Source: a virus
Strand: one strand, 5' to 3'
Length of the DNA stretch: 48,111 bases
IMG/VR virus record: IMGVR_UViG_3300006810_008231
Span: 1 to 48,111 of that record
The position numbers and the translations under genes are program-made. The notes under the pieces are model-generated. The model saw only the letters and a program-made list of their open reading frames with translations. It searched no databases and had not been told where the DNA came from. Of this stretch, positions 43,104 to 48,111 are shown in pieces. Positions within the stretch are counted from its first letter, which is position 1. Every line of letters begins with the position of its first letter.

Positions 43104-43424
43104 TTAGTCTTTTTGAGTAACTGGAGGACCAAGAGCGATTTCATCTGCCATTACACAGATTGAACTACGCTGATTGCCTTCTGCATCCTCATAATTATCC
43201 ACCTTTAGCTTACCCTGAATTTCTACTAGCCTGCCTTTAACGAGGAAGGTTTGTAAAGTTTCCGCCATCTTGCCAAAGCAGAGGACGTTTAGGAAAAGCG
43301 TTTCATCGTCTCGTCGTCCATTAGATGCGATTCGGAACTTACTCATTGGAGTACCCTTATGGGTTGTTCCAGCTTCAGCGTTCTTAGTGAGACGACCACT
43401 CCCAATCCAACAGTTCAAATTCAT
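43104..43424 (-). CDS. ssb: Single-stranded DNA-binding protein (OB fold), second copy
   Basis: A 106-residue SSB, closer to the classical bacterial type than the 12589-12900 copy. MNLNCWIGSGRLTKNAEAGT opens the OB fold, FRIASNGRRDDETLFLNVLC gives the aromatic/acidic strand, FGKMAETLQTFLVKGRLVEI the helix and strand, KLKVDNYEDAEGNQRSSI the family loop. The C-terminal acidic tail is missing. ATG 43424 with GGAG upstream; an upstream longer frame is not needed. Two SSBs may serve separate stages or substrates. Confidence 0.88.
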   Translation of the reverse strand: MNLNCWIGSGRLTKNAEAGTTHKGTPMSKFRIASNGRRDDETLFLNVLCFGKMAETLQTFLVKGRLVEIQGKLKVDNYEDAEGNQRSSICVMADEIALGPPVTQKD

Positions 43425-43425
43425 T

Positions 43426-43746
43426 TCAGATCTCCAGTGCAGAACGAATACGGCCTCGCACAACCTGTGCGTTGCCACGATTAGATGCGCTTGTTGAAGC
43501 GCTGTAGAGAGTCTCGGTAAAACTTCGTGGTAGACCAAGTGCTGTACCAGCCTTTAGGGTTTCACGCTTGTTTGATCCATAAGATCCTACTCCGAGATAA
43601 TTTGCTACCGCTGTGACGGGGTTAAAGGTTTGACCCTTGCTCTTACCTCGTGTTACAGTAGCGGTAATTGAGTTACTGTCATCAACGCCCCAATCGTAAG
43701 AAGCCGGGGCAGCAGACAGTGCCTGATAAAAATCAGATCGTTCCAT
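43426..43746 (-). CDS. Hypothetical protein, Ser/Ala-rich
   Basis: A 106-residue protein starting MERSDFYQALSAAPASYDWG with AAGGAT upstream; the longer frame has no ribosome site. Residues 37-75 are glycine/threonine-rich (KSKGQTFNPVTAVANYLGVG, SYGSNKRETLKAGTALGLP). It lacks a signal or membrane segment. It ends one base before the SSB gene. No family is recognised; it may be a short virion or DNA-associated protein. Confidence 0.5.
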   Translation of the reverse strand: MERSDFYQALSAAPASYDWGVDDSNSITATVTRGKSKGQTFNPVTAVANYLGVGSYGSNKRETLKAGTALGLPRSFTETLYSASTSASNRGNAQVVRGRIRSALEI

Positions 43747-43771
43747 TTTCAAATCCTTCATCAAAAAGTTA

Positions 43772-43960
43772 CTAAAAGTTATCCGACACAACGTCAGATG
43801 ATATTGGTTCTAGTTTTTCAAGTTCTGCCTTGCCTTCCGAAAGGTAAGATTCAAGATTACTGATCTCGGCGTCTAGCTTTTGCTTTTGCTCCCGAAGCAT
43901 CAGAATCTGATTTTGAACATTGACTAGATGTGCCTTAGACATTTCTGTTAGCGTTGGCAT
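43772..43960 (-). CDS. Small coiled-coil protein
   Basis: A 62-residue protein, mostly one amphipathic helix (NVQNQILMLREQKQKLDAEI, SNLESYLSEGKAELEKLEP), probably a coiled-coil dimer. AGGAGAAG lies just upstream of the ATG. Directly 5' is the TATAAT box of 43972-43999. It is the first gene after the structured RNA and might be a partner or regulator of nearby products; no function is known. Confidence 0.6.
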   Translation of the reverse strand: MPTLTEMSKAHLVNVQNQILMLREQKQKLDAEISNLESYLSEGKAELEKLEPISSDVVSDNF

Positions 43961-43971
43961 TCTCTTCTCCT

Positions 43972-43999
43972 ATTATAGTCTGGAAACGGTGATTTTCAA
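43972..43999 (-). promoter_or_regulatory. Promoter-like sequence overlapping the ribosome site of the coiled-coil gene
   Basis: TTGAAA (43999-43994), 16-base spacer, TATAAT (43977-43972) and then AGGAGAAGAGAATG. If used, the transcript would start only about five bases before the ATG and would lose its AGGAG. That makes normal use doubtful; leaderless initiation or a chance match are alternatives. The -35 lies inside the hairpin GATTTTCA/TGAAAATC. Confidence 0.4.
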
Positions 44000-44021
44000 A
44001 TGAAAATCTTGAAAAATTCTG

Positions 44022-44050
44022 AAAAAATCACTAACCGAGAATCTCGGTTC
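44022..44050 (-). terminator. Terminator-like hairpin at the 3' end of the structured RNA
   Basis: Minus strand: AACCGAG (44049-44043) with CTCGGTT (44039-44033), three-base loop, then AGTGATTTTTTC. A T run follows after five bases. The right arm CTCGGTT could instead pair with AACCGAG near the RNA's 5' end, so folding of the whole RNA and termination may compete. Confidence 0.55.
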
Positions 44051-44443
44051 TGTAAAGATACACCACGGGTTTTTAGGGTCATAATACCCCCACTCGGTAA
44101 GATGTCAGCTAGGGTAGTGATAGAATATTTATCTCAAAACTCTTTCGAGTATGACCCTCTAGGTTGATCCTCATCAGAGCCTAGATTCTTGCAAGATAAA
44201 TTTTTATCAGTCGGCAGGATTTGTGAGATCCATCGGGGTCCGGTTTATTACTTTTACCATAATAAACTTATTGAAGGTTTGGCTACCTTCCGGCCTCTAC
44301 CTTACGTACATTATGTGGTACGCCTGTGTCTTCCGAACTCTCTCAATCAGGGTAGGAGAGCTATACCTCACCAGTTACTCTTTTGTACAATTTCGATTCA
44401 AGCAAGCTCGGTTGACGATCTTACCTTTCGGTAATCATACTCT
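44022..44443 (-). ncRNA. Candidate large structured RNA (about 420 nt)
   Basis: A gene-free stretch transcribed on the minus strand from a good promoter (44444-44472). Pairings read as RNA (window coordinates): UUACC-GAAA-GGUAA (44434-44421, GNRA loop), CUCUC/GAGAG (44360-44356 with 44344-44340), CGUAC/GUACG (44322-44318 with 44309-44305), GAAGGU/ACCUUC (44290-44285 with 44278-44273), the 8-bp stem GUUUAUUA/UAAUAAAC (44267-44260 with 44250-44243), UCUAGG/CCUAGA (44185-44180 with 44163-44158), ACUC-GAAA-GAGU (44150-44139, GNRA loop) and the long-range GGGUCAUA/UAUGACCC (44157-44150 with 44083-44076). AACCGAG (44413-44407) could close the molecule with CUCGGUU (44039-44033). It does not match tRNA, tmRNA, RNase P, 6S or intron motifs I know. 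Confidence 0.65.
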
Positions 44444-44472
44444 ATTATAGCGTTGGCCAGATATTTTTCCAA
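44444..44472 (-). promoter_or_regulatory. Sigma-70-type promoter of the structured RNA
   Basis: TTGGAA (44472-44467), 17-base spacer, TATAAT (44449-44444), then AGAGTATG. It directly follows the stop of the small gene 44474-44686. Same pattern as the promoters at 13016 and 17735 (TTGNNN-17-TATAATAG). Confidence 0.7.
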
Positions 44473-44473
44473 A

Positions 44474-44686
44474 TTAAAATTCCCCATGTTTAAGGAATTT
44501 CATTAATTCCTCGTGTGACCAAATATCTTCAAATTGACCATCAGTCGCCATGATTGCCAGTTCTCGATAATTTTCGTACATTGTAAGGAATTCTTCTGCA
44601 ATTTTTCTAGTACCAAATTGTCTCAGAGTTTCTTCAGCGTGTGAGGTCATTCGGTTTATCTTTTCACCCCTTGAGATACCACTCAT
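44474..44686 (-). CDS. Small helical protein
   Basis: A 70-residue protein, mainly helical (HAEETLRQFGTRKIAEEFLT, MYENYRELAIMATDGQF), with no motif I recognise. It overlaps the nuclease gene upstream by four bases and ends at the promoter of the structured RNA. Possibly an accessory protein; function unknown. Confidence 0.55.
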   Translation of the reverse strand: MSGISRGEKINRMTSHAEETLRQFGTRKIAEEFLTMYENYRELAIMATDGQFEDIWSHEELMKFLKHGEF

Positions 44687-45204
44687 AATTTCTCCATTTT
44701 AGAAGCTGGAACAATGTAATTCATAGGCTTTCCAATGCCATACCGGCGTTTTACCTTAAATTTATCAAAATTTTCTCTCGTGATTTTTCCAAGAATTTGA
44801 ATAATTCCATTGGAACTATCAAATCTTGTTAATACATAAAGTTTTGGTGGTTTTCTAGTCTCGTATTCCCTTACGGGAATCTTTAATTCTGGCTCACCAG
44901 AACCCATATAAGTAATAGTCTTTACTTCTATTCCATTAAAGTCCTCTCCACCGTCTCTCACTGCGTAAATTTCCTCATCTACGGAGTCACCTGTTGCAAT
45001 AGCCCATCCGAGTTCACCTAGAACACCTAGAAAATGAGCCATATATTGGCGGTCAATGTCCATCTTGTCCGCAATTTTTGTTTTAGCACGATTGCTAAAT
45101 AGTTTTGTATCTTTGTTTCTAAAAGATGAATGTTTAGCATCATGTCTTTTAATAGCTAAATCAACAGCATAGTTTAGTTGTTCTTTATTTAACTGTATGT
45201 TCAT
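44683..45204 (-). CDS. PD-(D/E)XK-type nuclease-like protein
   Basis: A 173-residue protein. The segment GGEDFNGIEVKTITYMGSGE has the D-x(n)-E-x-K pattern of PD-(D/E)XK nucleases, after a helix with a conserved Glu (FLGVLGELGWAIATGD). KLYVLTRFDSSNG is a following strand. It resembles restriction-enzyme-like proteins in phages. ATG 45204 has GGAG upstream; its promoter is at 45237-45264. Specificity is unknown. Confidence 0.6.
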   Translation of the reverse strand: MNIQLNKEQLNYAVDLAIKRHDAKHSSFRNKDTKLFSNRAKTKIADKMDIDRQYMAHFLGVLGELGWAIATGDSVDEEIYAVRDGGEDFNGIEVKTITYMGSGEPELKIPVREYETRKPPKLYVLTRFDSSNGIIQILGKITRENFDKFKVKRRYGIGKPMNYIVPASKMEKL

Positions 45205-45236
45205 TCTGATCTCCAATGTTTGGGTGATACACCGCT

Positions 45237-45264
45237 AGTATACTTTATATCGACAGGATGTCAA
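45237..45264 (-). promoter_or_regulatory. Strong sigma-70-type promoter
   Basis: TTGACA (45264-45259), the perfect -35 consensus, 16-base spacer, TATACT (45242-45237). It starts about 30 bases before the nuclease gene and just past the dCMP deaminase stop. By sequence the best -35 in this window. Confidence 0.75.
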
Positions 45265-45271
45265 TCGAAAT

Positions 45272-45715
45272 CTACTCAAATTCCGAATATTCATGAAGAA
45301 AAACGCCAGCCTCAGCAAACATTTGTCTCGATGTTTTAAAATCTTCTTCCCAGCCAGTATGTGGGTTCTCAGGCGACACAACCCTCGAAATACCTGATTG
45401 TATCAGCATAGACGCGCATCTAGGGCACGGCATAAAAGGATAGGTATAAAGAGTGCATTTTTCTAACGACCTGTTAGCAAACAACAGGGCGTTCATTTCC
45501 GCATGAACGATAATTTTGTATTTTTCTTCCCTATTGTTCAGACGTTCATCGTCCTCGATACTTCTTGGAAATCCATTATATCCGATAGATACGACTCTAT
45601 TGTTATCATCTATGATAACAGCACCAACCTGAGTACTAGGATCTTTACTCCAAGATGACACCTCTCTTGCGAGTCTTAAAAATCTGAAATCCCATACTAT
45701 GCTTGAATCCCACAT
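45272..45715 (-). CDS. dCMP deaminase
   Basis: A 147-residue zinc deaminase. The active-site HAEMNALLFA (His and Glu) and PCPRCASMLIQSG (Cys pair) are intact, with DPSTQVGAVIIDDNNRVV upstream. It deaminates dCMP to dUMP, feeding ThyX. It shares one base with the cupin gene upstream (TAATG-type junction). Together with dUTPase, dNMP kinase, reductase and ThyX it forms the dTMP supply. Confidence 0.9.
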   Translation of the reverse strand: MWDSSIVWDFRFLRLAREVSSWSKDPSTQVGAVIIDDNNRVVSIGYNGFPRSIEDDERLNNREEKYKIIVHAEMNALLFANRSLEKCTLYTYPFMPCPRCASMLIQSGISRVVSPENPHTGWEEDFKTSRQMFAEAGVFLHEYSEFE

Positions 45716-46056
45716 TATCCTCTCCCATACTTATCAGAGTATCTAACGATATCATTTTCATCGCAAACCCCACACTGCATTTCATATATCTCAAGATTAC
45801 CAGAGCCAGTATTCTTAATCATATGTTTTATTCGTTTGTTAATAGTAAAACTATCACCAGTAGATACTTCGATATCTACACTGCCCAGTGTCAATAGACC
45901 ATTACCACTGGCTACGAACCAGAATTCATCTCTTTGTTCGTGTGACTGATAGGATAATTCTTCTCCCTCAGAAACCACAATAGTCTTAAATACAACATTG
46001 TTTGTTCTAAATATATCTTTATAATACCCCCACGGTTTCAAAATTAAATCATTCAT
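45715..46056 (-). CDS. Cupin, mannose-6-phosphate isomerase type II-like
   Basis: A 113-residue single-domain cupin resembling the C-terminal isomerase part of ManC/AlgA: KPWGYYKDIF, then SEGEELSYQSHEQRDEFWFV with metal-binding His, INKRIKHMIKNTGSGNLEIY and the ending NDIVRYSDKYGR. It would interconvert fructose-6-P and mannose-6-P, which can lead to GDP-mannose and then to the GDP-fucose made by the fcl gene at 1-844. The guanylyltransferase part is absent. ATG 46056 with GAGGAA. Confidence 0.8.
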   Translation of the reverse strand: MNDLILKPWGYYKDIFRTNNVVFKTIVVSEGEELSYQSHEQRDEFWFVASGNGLLTLGSVDIEVSTGDSFTINKRIKHMIKNTGSGNLEIYEMQCGVCDENDIVRYSDKYGRG

Positions 46057-46297
46057 AGCATTCCTCGTAATAGTCGTAGAATTTATCAACAAATCTGTCA
46101 TACGTGTTAGCGTTCCTCAAGTCTTGCCTAATAAGATTGTACAATTCTTTTGGAAACTTCATCATACCATATTCTTCAAACATTTCAAGTGAAATCTTCC
46201 TTTTTTCATTGGAGTCCTTCATCACGTAAACGTGTTCCTTCTCCCTACCTTTAACTTCAATCGTCCAGTCATCAATTGCAACTTTAGGTTTTTTCAT
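46049..46297 (-). CDS. Hypothetical small protein
   Basis: An 82-residue charged protein (IDDWTIEVKGREKEHVYVMK, KELYNLIRQDLRNANTYDRF) ending YDYYEECYE. It overlaps the cupin gene by eight bases and the preceding gene by four. No domain recognised. Confidence 0.5.
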   Translation of the reverse strand: MKKPKVAIDDWTIEVKGREKEHVYVMKDSNEKRKISLEMFEEYGMMKFPKELYNLIRQDLRNANTYDRFVDKFYDYYEECYE

Positions 46298-46497
46298 ATG
46301 AATCGTCTACTCACTTTCTGTAAAAGTTCAGAAATTTGTTCAAGTTCACTGGCAGACAAGCCCTCCATGTAATCTTTACAACACGGTTCATCACGAGTAT
46401 CTTTCTGTAATTGAGAAAATCTACCGTCGTAGATATACCCAACAGTTAATCTCCTGCCGTCCAGTATTGTCTTCTTATCTTTTGACAAATAAAACAT
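46294..46497 (-). CDS. Hypothetical small protein with strong ribosome site
   Basis: A 67-residue protein starting MFYLSKDKKTILDGRRLTVG. The start is ATG 46497, since GGAGGA lies seven bases upstream; the frame's earlier TTG is the ribosome site itself. It contains two adjacent Cys (EPCCKDYMEG). The preceding gap carries a promoter-like site and an inverted repeat covering the ribosome site. Function unknown. Confidence 0.55.
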   Translation of the reverse strand: MFYLSKDKKTILDGRRLTVGYIYDGRFSQLQKDTRDEPCCKDYMEGLSASELEQISELLQKVSRRFI

Positions 46498-46502
46498 AAA
46501 AA

Positions 46503-46576
46503 AATCCTCCAAAAAAGTTACTGACTTCTATACTATGCTCAACATAGCAAAAAATCAATAAAATTCTTGGAGGATT
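46503..46576 (-). repeat. Inverted repeat pairing with the ribosome site
   Basis: The arms AATCCTCCAA (46576-46567) and TTGGAGGATT (46512-46503) on the minus strand are perfect 10-base complements. The second arm contains the GGAGGA ribosome site of 46294-46497, so in a transcript from further upstream the first arm could hide it. The arms are 54 bases apart and enclose the hairpin CTATG-TTGAG-CATAG and a promoter-like pair. A transcript from that inner promoter would lack the first arm. Confidence 0.55.
46530..46558 (-). promoter_or_regulatory. Weak sigma-70-like promoter inside the inverted repeat
   Basis: TTGATT (46558-46553), 17-base spacer, TAGTAT (46535-46530). The -10 is poor (TAGTAT). 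The palindrome CTATG/CATAG in the spacer could be an operator. The leader would be about 26 bases and carry only the exposed ribosome site. Confidence 0.45.
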
Positions 46577-46594
46577 ACTAATTTTGTTGTAAAT

Positions 46595-46771
46595 TTATTC
46601 AGACAGCTTGATTTCGAGCCTATAAACACGATCCTCTAGCTTATCTATACCTAATGCTTTCCTTTGCAGCCATAAACCAAACCACATTGAACCAACTAAT
46701 ACGGCAATAACAATGAAACACCCCAATAAGGCTTCACCGCTGGTTGGACCGCCATTCTTTCCACTCGTCAT
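46595..46771 (-). CDS. Small single-span membrane protein
   Basis: A 58-residue protein (MTSGKNGGPTSGEALLGCFI). One membrane segment at about 14-37 (LLGCFIVIAVLVGSMWFGLW) and a short basic/acidic helical end (DKLEDRVYRLEIKLSE). Chosen start is ATG 46771 with AGAGG; the longer frame starts with TTG. It overlaps the preceding gene by 38 bases. It could be a small holin- or regulator-like protein. Confidence 0.55.
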   Translation of the reverse strand: MTSGKNGGPTSGEALLGCFIVIAVLVGSMWFGLWLQRKALGIDKLEDRVYRLEIKLSE

Positions 46772-46913
46772 CGTCCTCTGGCTCCACAAAAAATTCGTTA
46801 TAAGTTACTTTTAGAATTCTAAGATCCTCACGGCGAACTACTGCAAATTCATCATCGACATCATCGTAATTGAATATGACATTTGCAATTGCATCTTTAA
46901 GAGGTTTAAACAT
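46734..46913 (-). CDS. Small acidic protein
   Basis: A 59-residue protein starting MFKPLKDAIANVIFNYDDVD and ending with an acidic run and EWRSNQR. ATG 46913 lies in the stop region of the upstream 51-codon gene, suggesting coupling; a TTG eight codons earlier is the alternative. It overlaps the membrane-protein gene by 38 bases. Function unknown. Confidence 0.5.
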   Translation of the reverse strand: MFKPLKDAIANVIFNYDDVDDEFAVVRREDLRILKVTYNEFFVEPEDDDEWKEWRSNQR

Positions 46914-47061
46914 CTGATTCTCCAAGTTCTTCGTCAAACTCTCTCATAAGTTTCTCGATCCTACGTTCACGTAACATCTGCCTTCTTTGCAGTCTCAACT
47001 TTTCTTTTACTCTTTTTTCTCTAGCTTTTACCTTTTTGATTTTTCTTCTTTCTTTGCCCAT
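46906..47061 (-). CDS. Very basic small protein (51 aa)
   Basis: A 51-codon gene between the SNase and the small acidic gene. It starts two bases after the SNase stop and its end overlaps the next ATG by eight bases, the typical operon spacing here. The product MGKERRKIKKVKAREKRVKE, then KLRLQRRQMLRERR, is almost wholly Lys/Arg/Glu and probably one long helix, with an acidic tip (FDEELGESDV). It may bind nucleic acid. The coding call rests on spacing. Confidence 0.55.
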   Translation of the reverse strand: MGKERRKIKKVKAREKRVKEKLRLQRRQMLRERRIEKLMREFDEELGESDV

Positions 47062-47063
47062 AA

Positions 47064-47369
47064 TCAATCCTCATATGGCCAAGTGGTTGCAAGAACATCA
47101 TTAACGCCATCAATTGTTACTAGCCACCTTCCGTACTTTCCAGTTTTTCCCGTGCTGATGGTTACATAACCAAGCTCGTTAGTTACCTTATTAAGCAGGT
47201 CCGCACACGTATTAGTGGCGAATGTCCACTGAGGATGGCCACGTTCAGGTGTATCGACTCCCGTTAGGCGTCCTCTAATCTTCACCGTCACCCCAAAACC
47301 AAGATCCACTAGAAAGTCAACGGTATCACCGTCTACAACTCTAGCAACTTTAGCTCGATACTGGTACAT
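47064..47369 (-). CDS. SNase-like (thermonuclease) protein
   Basis: A 101-residue protein resembling staphylococcal nuclease: ARVVDGDTVDFLVDLGFG, then RGRLTGVDTPERG with candidate Arg and Glu, and KTGKYGRWLVTIDG with Arg. It is shorter than the usual 135-residue domain. ATG 47369 has AGGAAG upstream; ATG 47384 is less likely. It overlaps the deaminase-like gene upstream by 20 bases. Confidence 0.75.
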   Translation of the reverse strand: MYQYRAKVARVVDGDTVDFLVDLGFGVTVKIRGRLTGVDTPERGHPQWTFATNTCADLLNKVTNELGYVTISTGKTGKYGRWLVTIDGVNDVLATTWPYED

Positions 47370-47790
47370 AATCTTCCTTTCCATTTGTAATACAGTTTTT
47401 TGTTGACCACCAGACATCGTTAATTCCGATGGAATCTATGATTGATTGACAATTAGCACACGGTTTACTGTTCTGTAATATCCCAAACCTGTTTAGTCTT
47501 ATTATAACAAAAGAAAAGCTGCTGTCAAGGTAAAATTTACCCCACGCCTTAGAAATTGCATCAGTTTCTGCGTGTGCGTAATTGTATTGTTTATATTTTT
47601 GTACGTTAAATCTATTTGCAAGGTATAAGATTTTGGGACTTGGATCGTAACTATTTACTCCGATTGATACAAGTTTATTTTTCTTATACAGGAATGCAAA
47701 GTGATACGGCCTATACCGCCCACTCATAGGCTGATGATACTTGGGGAAAAGATCAAATGCCATTCCTAAAGATTTATCTATCCGTTTCAT
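47350..47790 (-). CDS. Cytidine deaminase-like zinc protein
   Basis: A 146-residue protein with HAETDAISKAWGK (His and Glu) and PCANCQSIIDSIGI (Cys pair), the zinc deaminase active site, in a fold that otherwise differs from the dCMP deaminase at 45272-45715. It could deaminate a free base, nucleoside or nucleic acid. It shares one base with the thyX stop (TAATG) and precedes the SNase. Confidence 0.75.
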   Translation of the reverse strand: MKRIDKSLGMAFDLFPKYHQPMSGRYRPYHFAFLYKKNKLVSIGVNSYDPSPKILYLANRFNVQKYKQYNYAHAETDAISKAWGKFYLDSSFSFVIIRLNRFGILQNSKPCANCQSIIDSIGINDVWWSTKNCITNGKEDYVPVSS

Positions 47791-48111
47791 TAGCTTCTAA
47801 ACGCTTCTATCGTATGCTTGAATGGATTTCCTTCAATGTTTTGTACCTGCTCCAACATTATAGCAGCAATTTCGCGGATTTCAAGTTGAGCATGTTCAGA
47901 ATTACGAAGTTTTTGGAAATTCGCAAATGAGCGCATATTAAACATAATATCTGCCTGAATCTGGCTGTTGTATGTTTTGAAGAATCTCGCTGACTCTTTT
48001 GCTCGCTTGCGTCCCAATACTGGTTCAAGGTCTGCCAAGCAAGCGTGATATAATCTATTACCCTCTTCAGTATATTCTTCTAATCTTTCATACCAATCAT
48101 CAGATGGGGTA
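47790..48111 (-). CDS. thyX: Flavin-dependent thymidylate synthase ThyX, 5' end cut by window edge
   Basis: I read the frame back to the right window edge (start not in view). EEGNRLYHACLADLEPVLGR opens the visible part, and QADIMFNMRSFANFQKLR, then AQLEIREIAAIMLEQVQNI, is the ThyX C-terminal signature with the AQxEIR motif. The upstream FAD-binding RHRxxSxxExS motif lies outside. It methylates dUMP to dTMP with folate and FAD, completing the phage dTMP pathway. Confidence 0.9.
   Translation of the reverse strand, partial: TPSDDWYERLEEYTEEGNRLYHACLADLEPVLGRKRAKESARFFKTYNSQIQADIMFNMRSFANFQKLRNSEHAQLEIREIAAIMLEQVQNIEGNPFKHTIEAFRS

Noticed and set aside
44022-44443. tRNA, tmRNA, RNase P, 6S RNA or group I intron
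   Set aside because: The hallmark sequences (T-arm, GAGGAAAGUC, intron core P/Q/R/S) are missing.
44189-44450. Two plus-strand frames of 75-81 codons in the long gene gap
   Set aside because: No ribosome sites, opposite to the strong promoter, and their sequence is explained by the stems of the structured RNA.
1-48111. CRISPR arrays and transposons
   Set aside because: No regularly spaced direct repeats, no transposase and no terminal inverted repeats were seen.

Overview
This AT-rich window reads as part of a large tailed-phage genome. Every convincing gene lies on the minus strand, usually with start/stop overlaps of 1-20 bases, so transcription runs from high to low coordinates. The gene content is that of a virus with its own replication and nucleotide supply: a split DNA polymerase III alpha, DnaQ-like exonuclease, DnaB-like helicase, DnaG-like primase, RecA/UvsX, two SSBs, class Ia ribonucleotide reductase, dUTPase, dNMP kinase, ThyX, two deaminases, PhoH, a small sigma factor and an HNH endonuclease. 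No terminase, portal or major capsid gene was recognised. Two Tat-signal DUF1501 proteins, a family abundant in Planctomycetes and relatives, hint at such a host; this is inference.

Layout in the direction of transcription. (1) 48111-45237: thyX (partial), a deaminase-like protein, an SNase-like nuclease, small proteins, a mannose-6-phosphate-isomerase-type cupin and dCMP deaminase. (2) 45204-43426: a PD-(D/E)XK-like nuclease, small genes and a gene-free stretch holding a candidate structured RNA of about 420 nt with its own promoter. (3) 43424-39402: SSB, CAP-domain protein, Hsp20, a membrane protein with a RuvA-C-like tail, a glycosyltransferase, two unknowns and the sigma factor. (4) 39397-38621: a single-gene unit with a low-complexity Ser/Thr/Ala protein. 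(5) 38608-34822: an envelope-directed set comprising a membrane PAS protein, a YiiX-like amidase and a secreted trypsin-like protease joined to a thioredoxin domain. (6) 34722-19695: ribonucleotide reductase, dUTPase, PhoH, RecA, helicase, primase, dNMP kinase and nuclease, then DUF1501, PAP2 phosphatase and small proteins. (7) 19685-13045: a second DUF1501 gene, then the polymerase in two pieces separated by an HNH endonuclease and the exonuclease. (8) 12900-1: a second SSB, then about 14 glycan genes (glycosyltransferases, methyltransferases, epimerase, nucleotidyltransferase, GDP-L-fucose synthase).

The most notable finding is an RNA element present three times, at 12933-12996, 17678-17733 and 34754-34813. 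Each lies in the leader of a replication or dNTP-supply gene (ssb, the polymerase N-half, nrdA). Each has two stems of different sequence but conserved pairing, around an internal loop of two 10-nt strands with strongly conserved bases (UCA-N5-RU and UCAARASSAU), followed by a U-rich run. It looks like a cis-regulatory aptamer or attenuator. The second is the structured RNA at about 44022-44443. Sigma-70-type promoters (TTGNNN, 16-17 bases, TATAAT or TATACT) precede two of the RNA elements, the large RNA and several gene groups.
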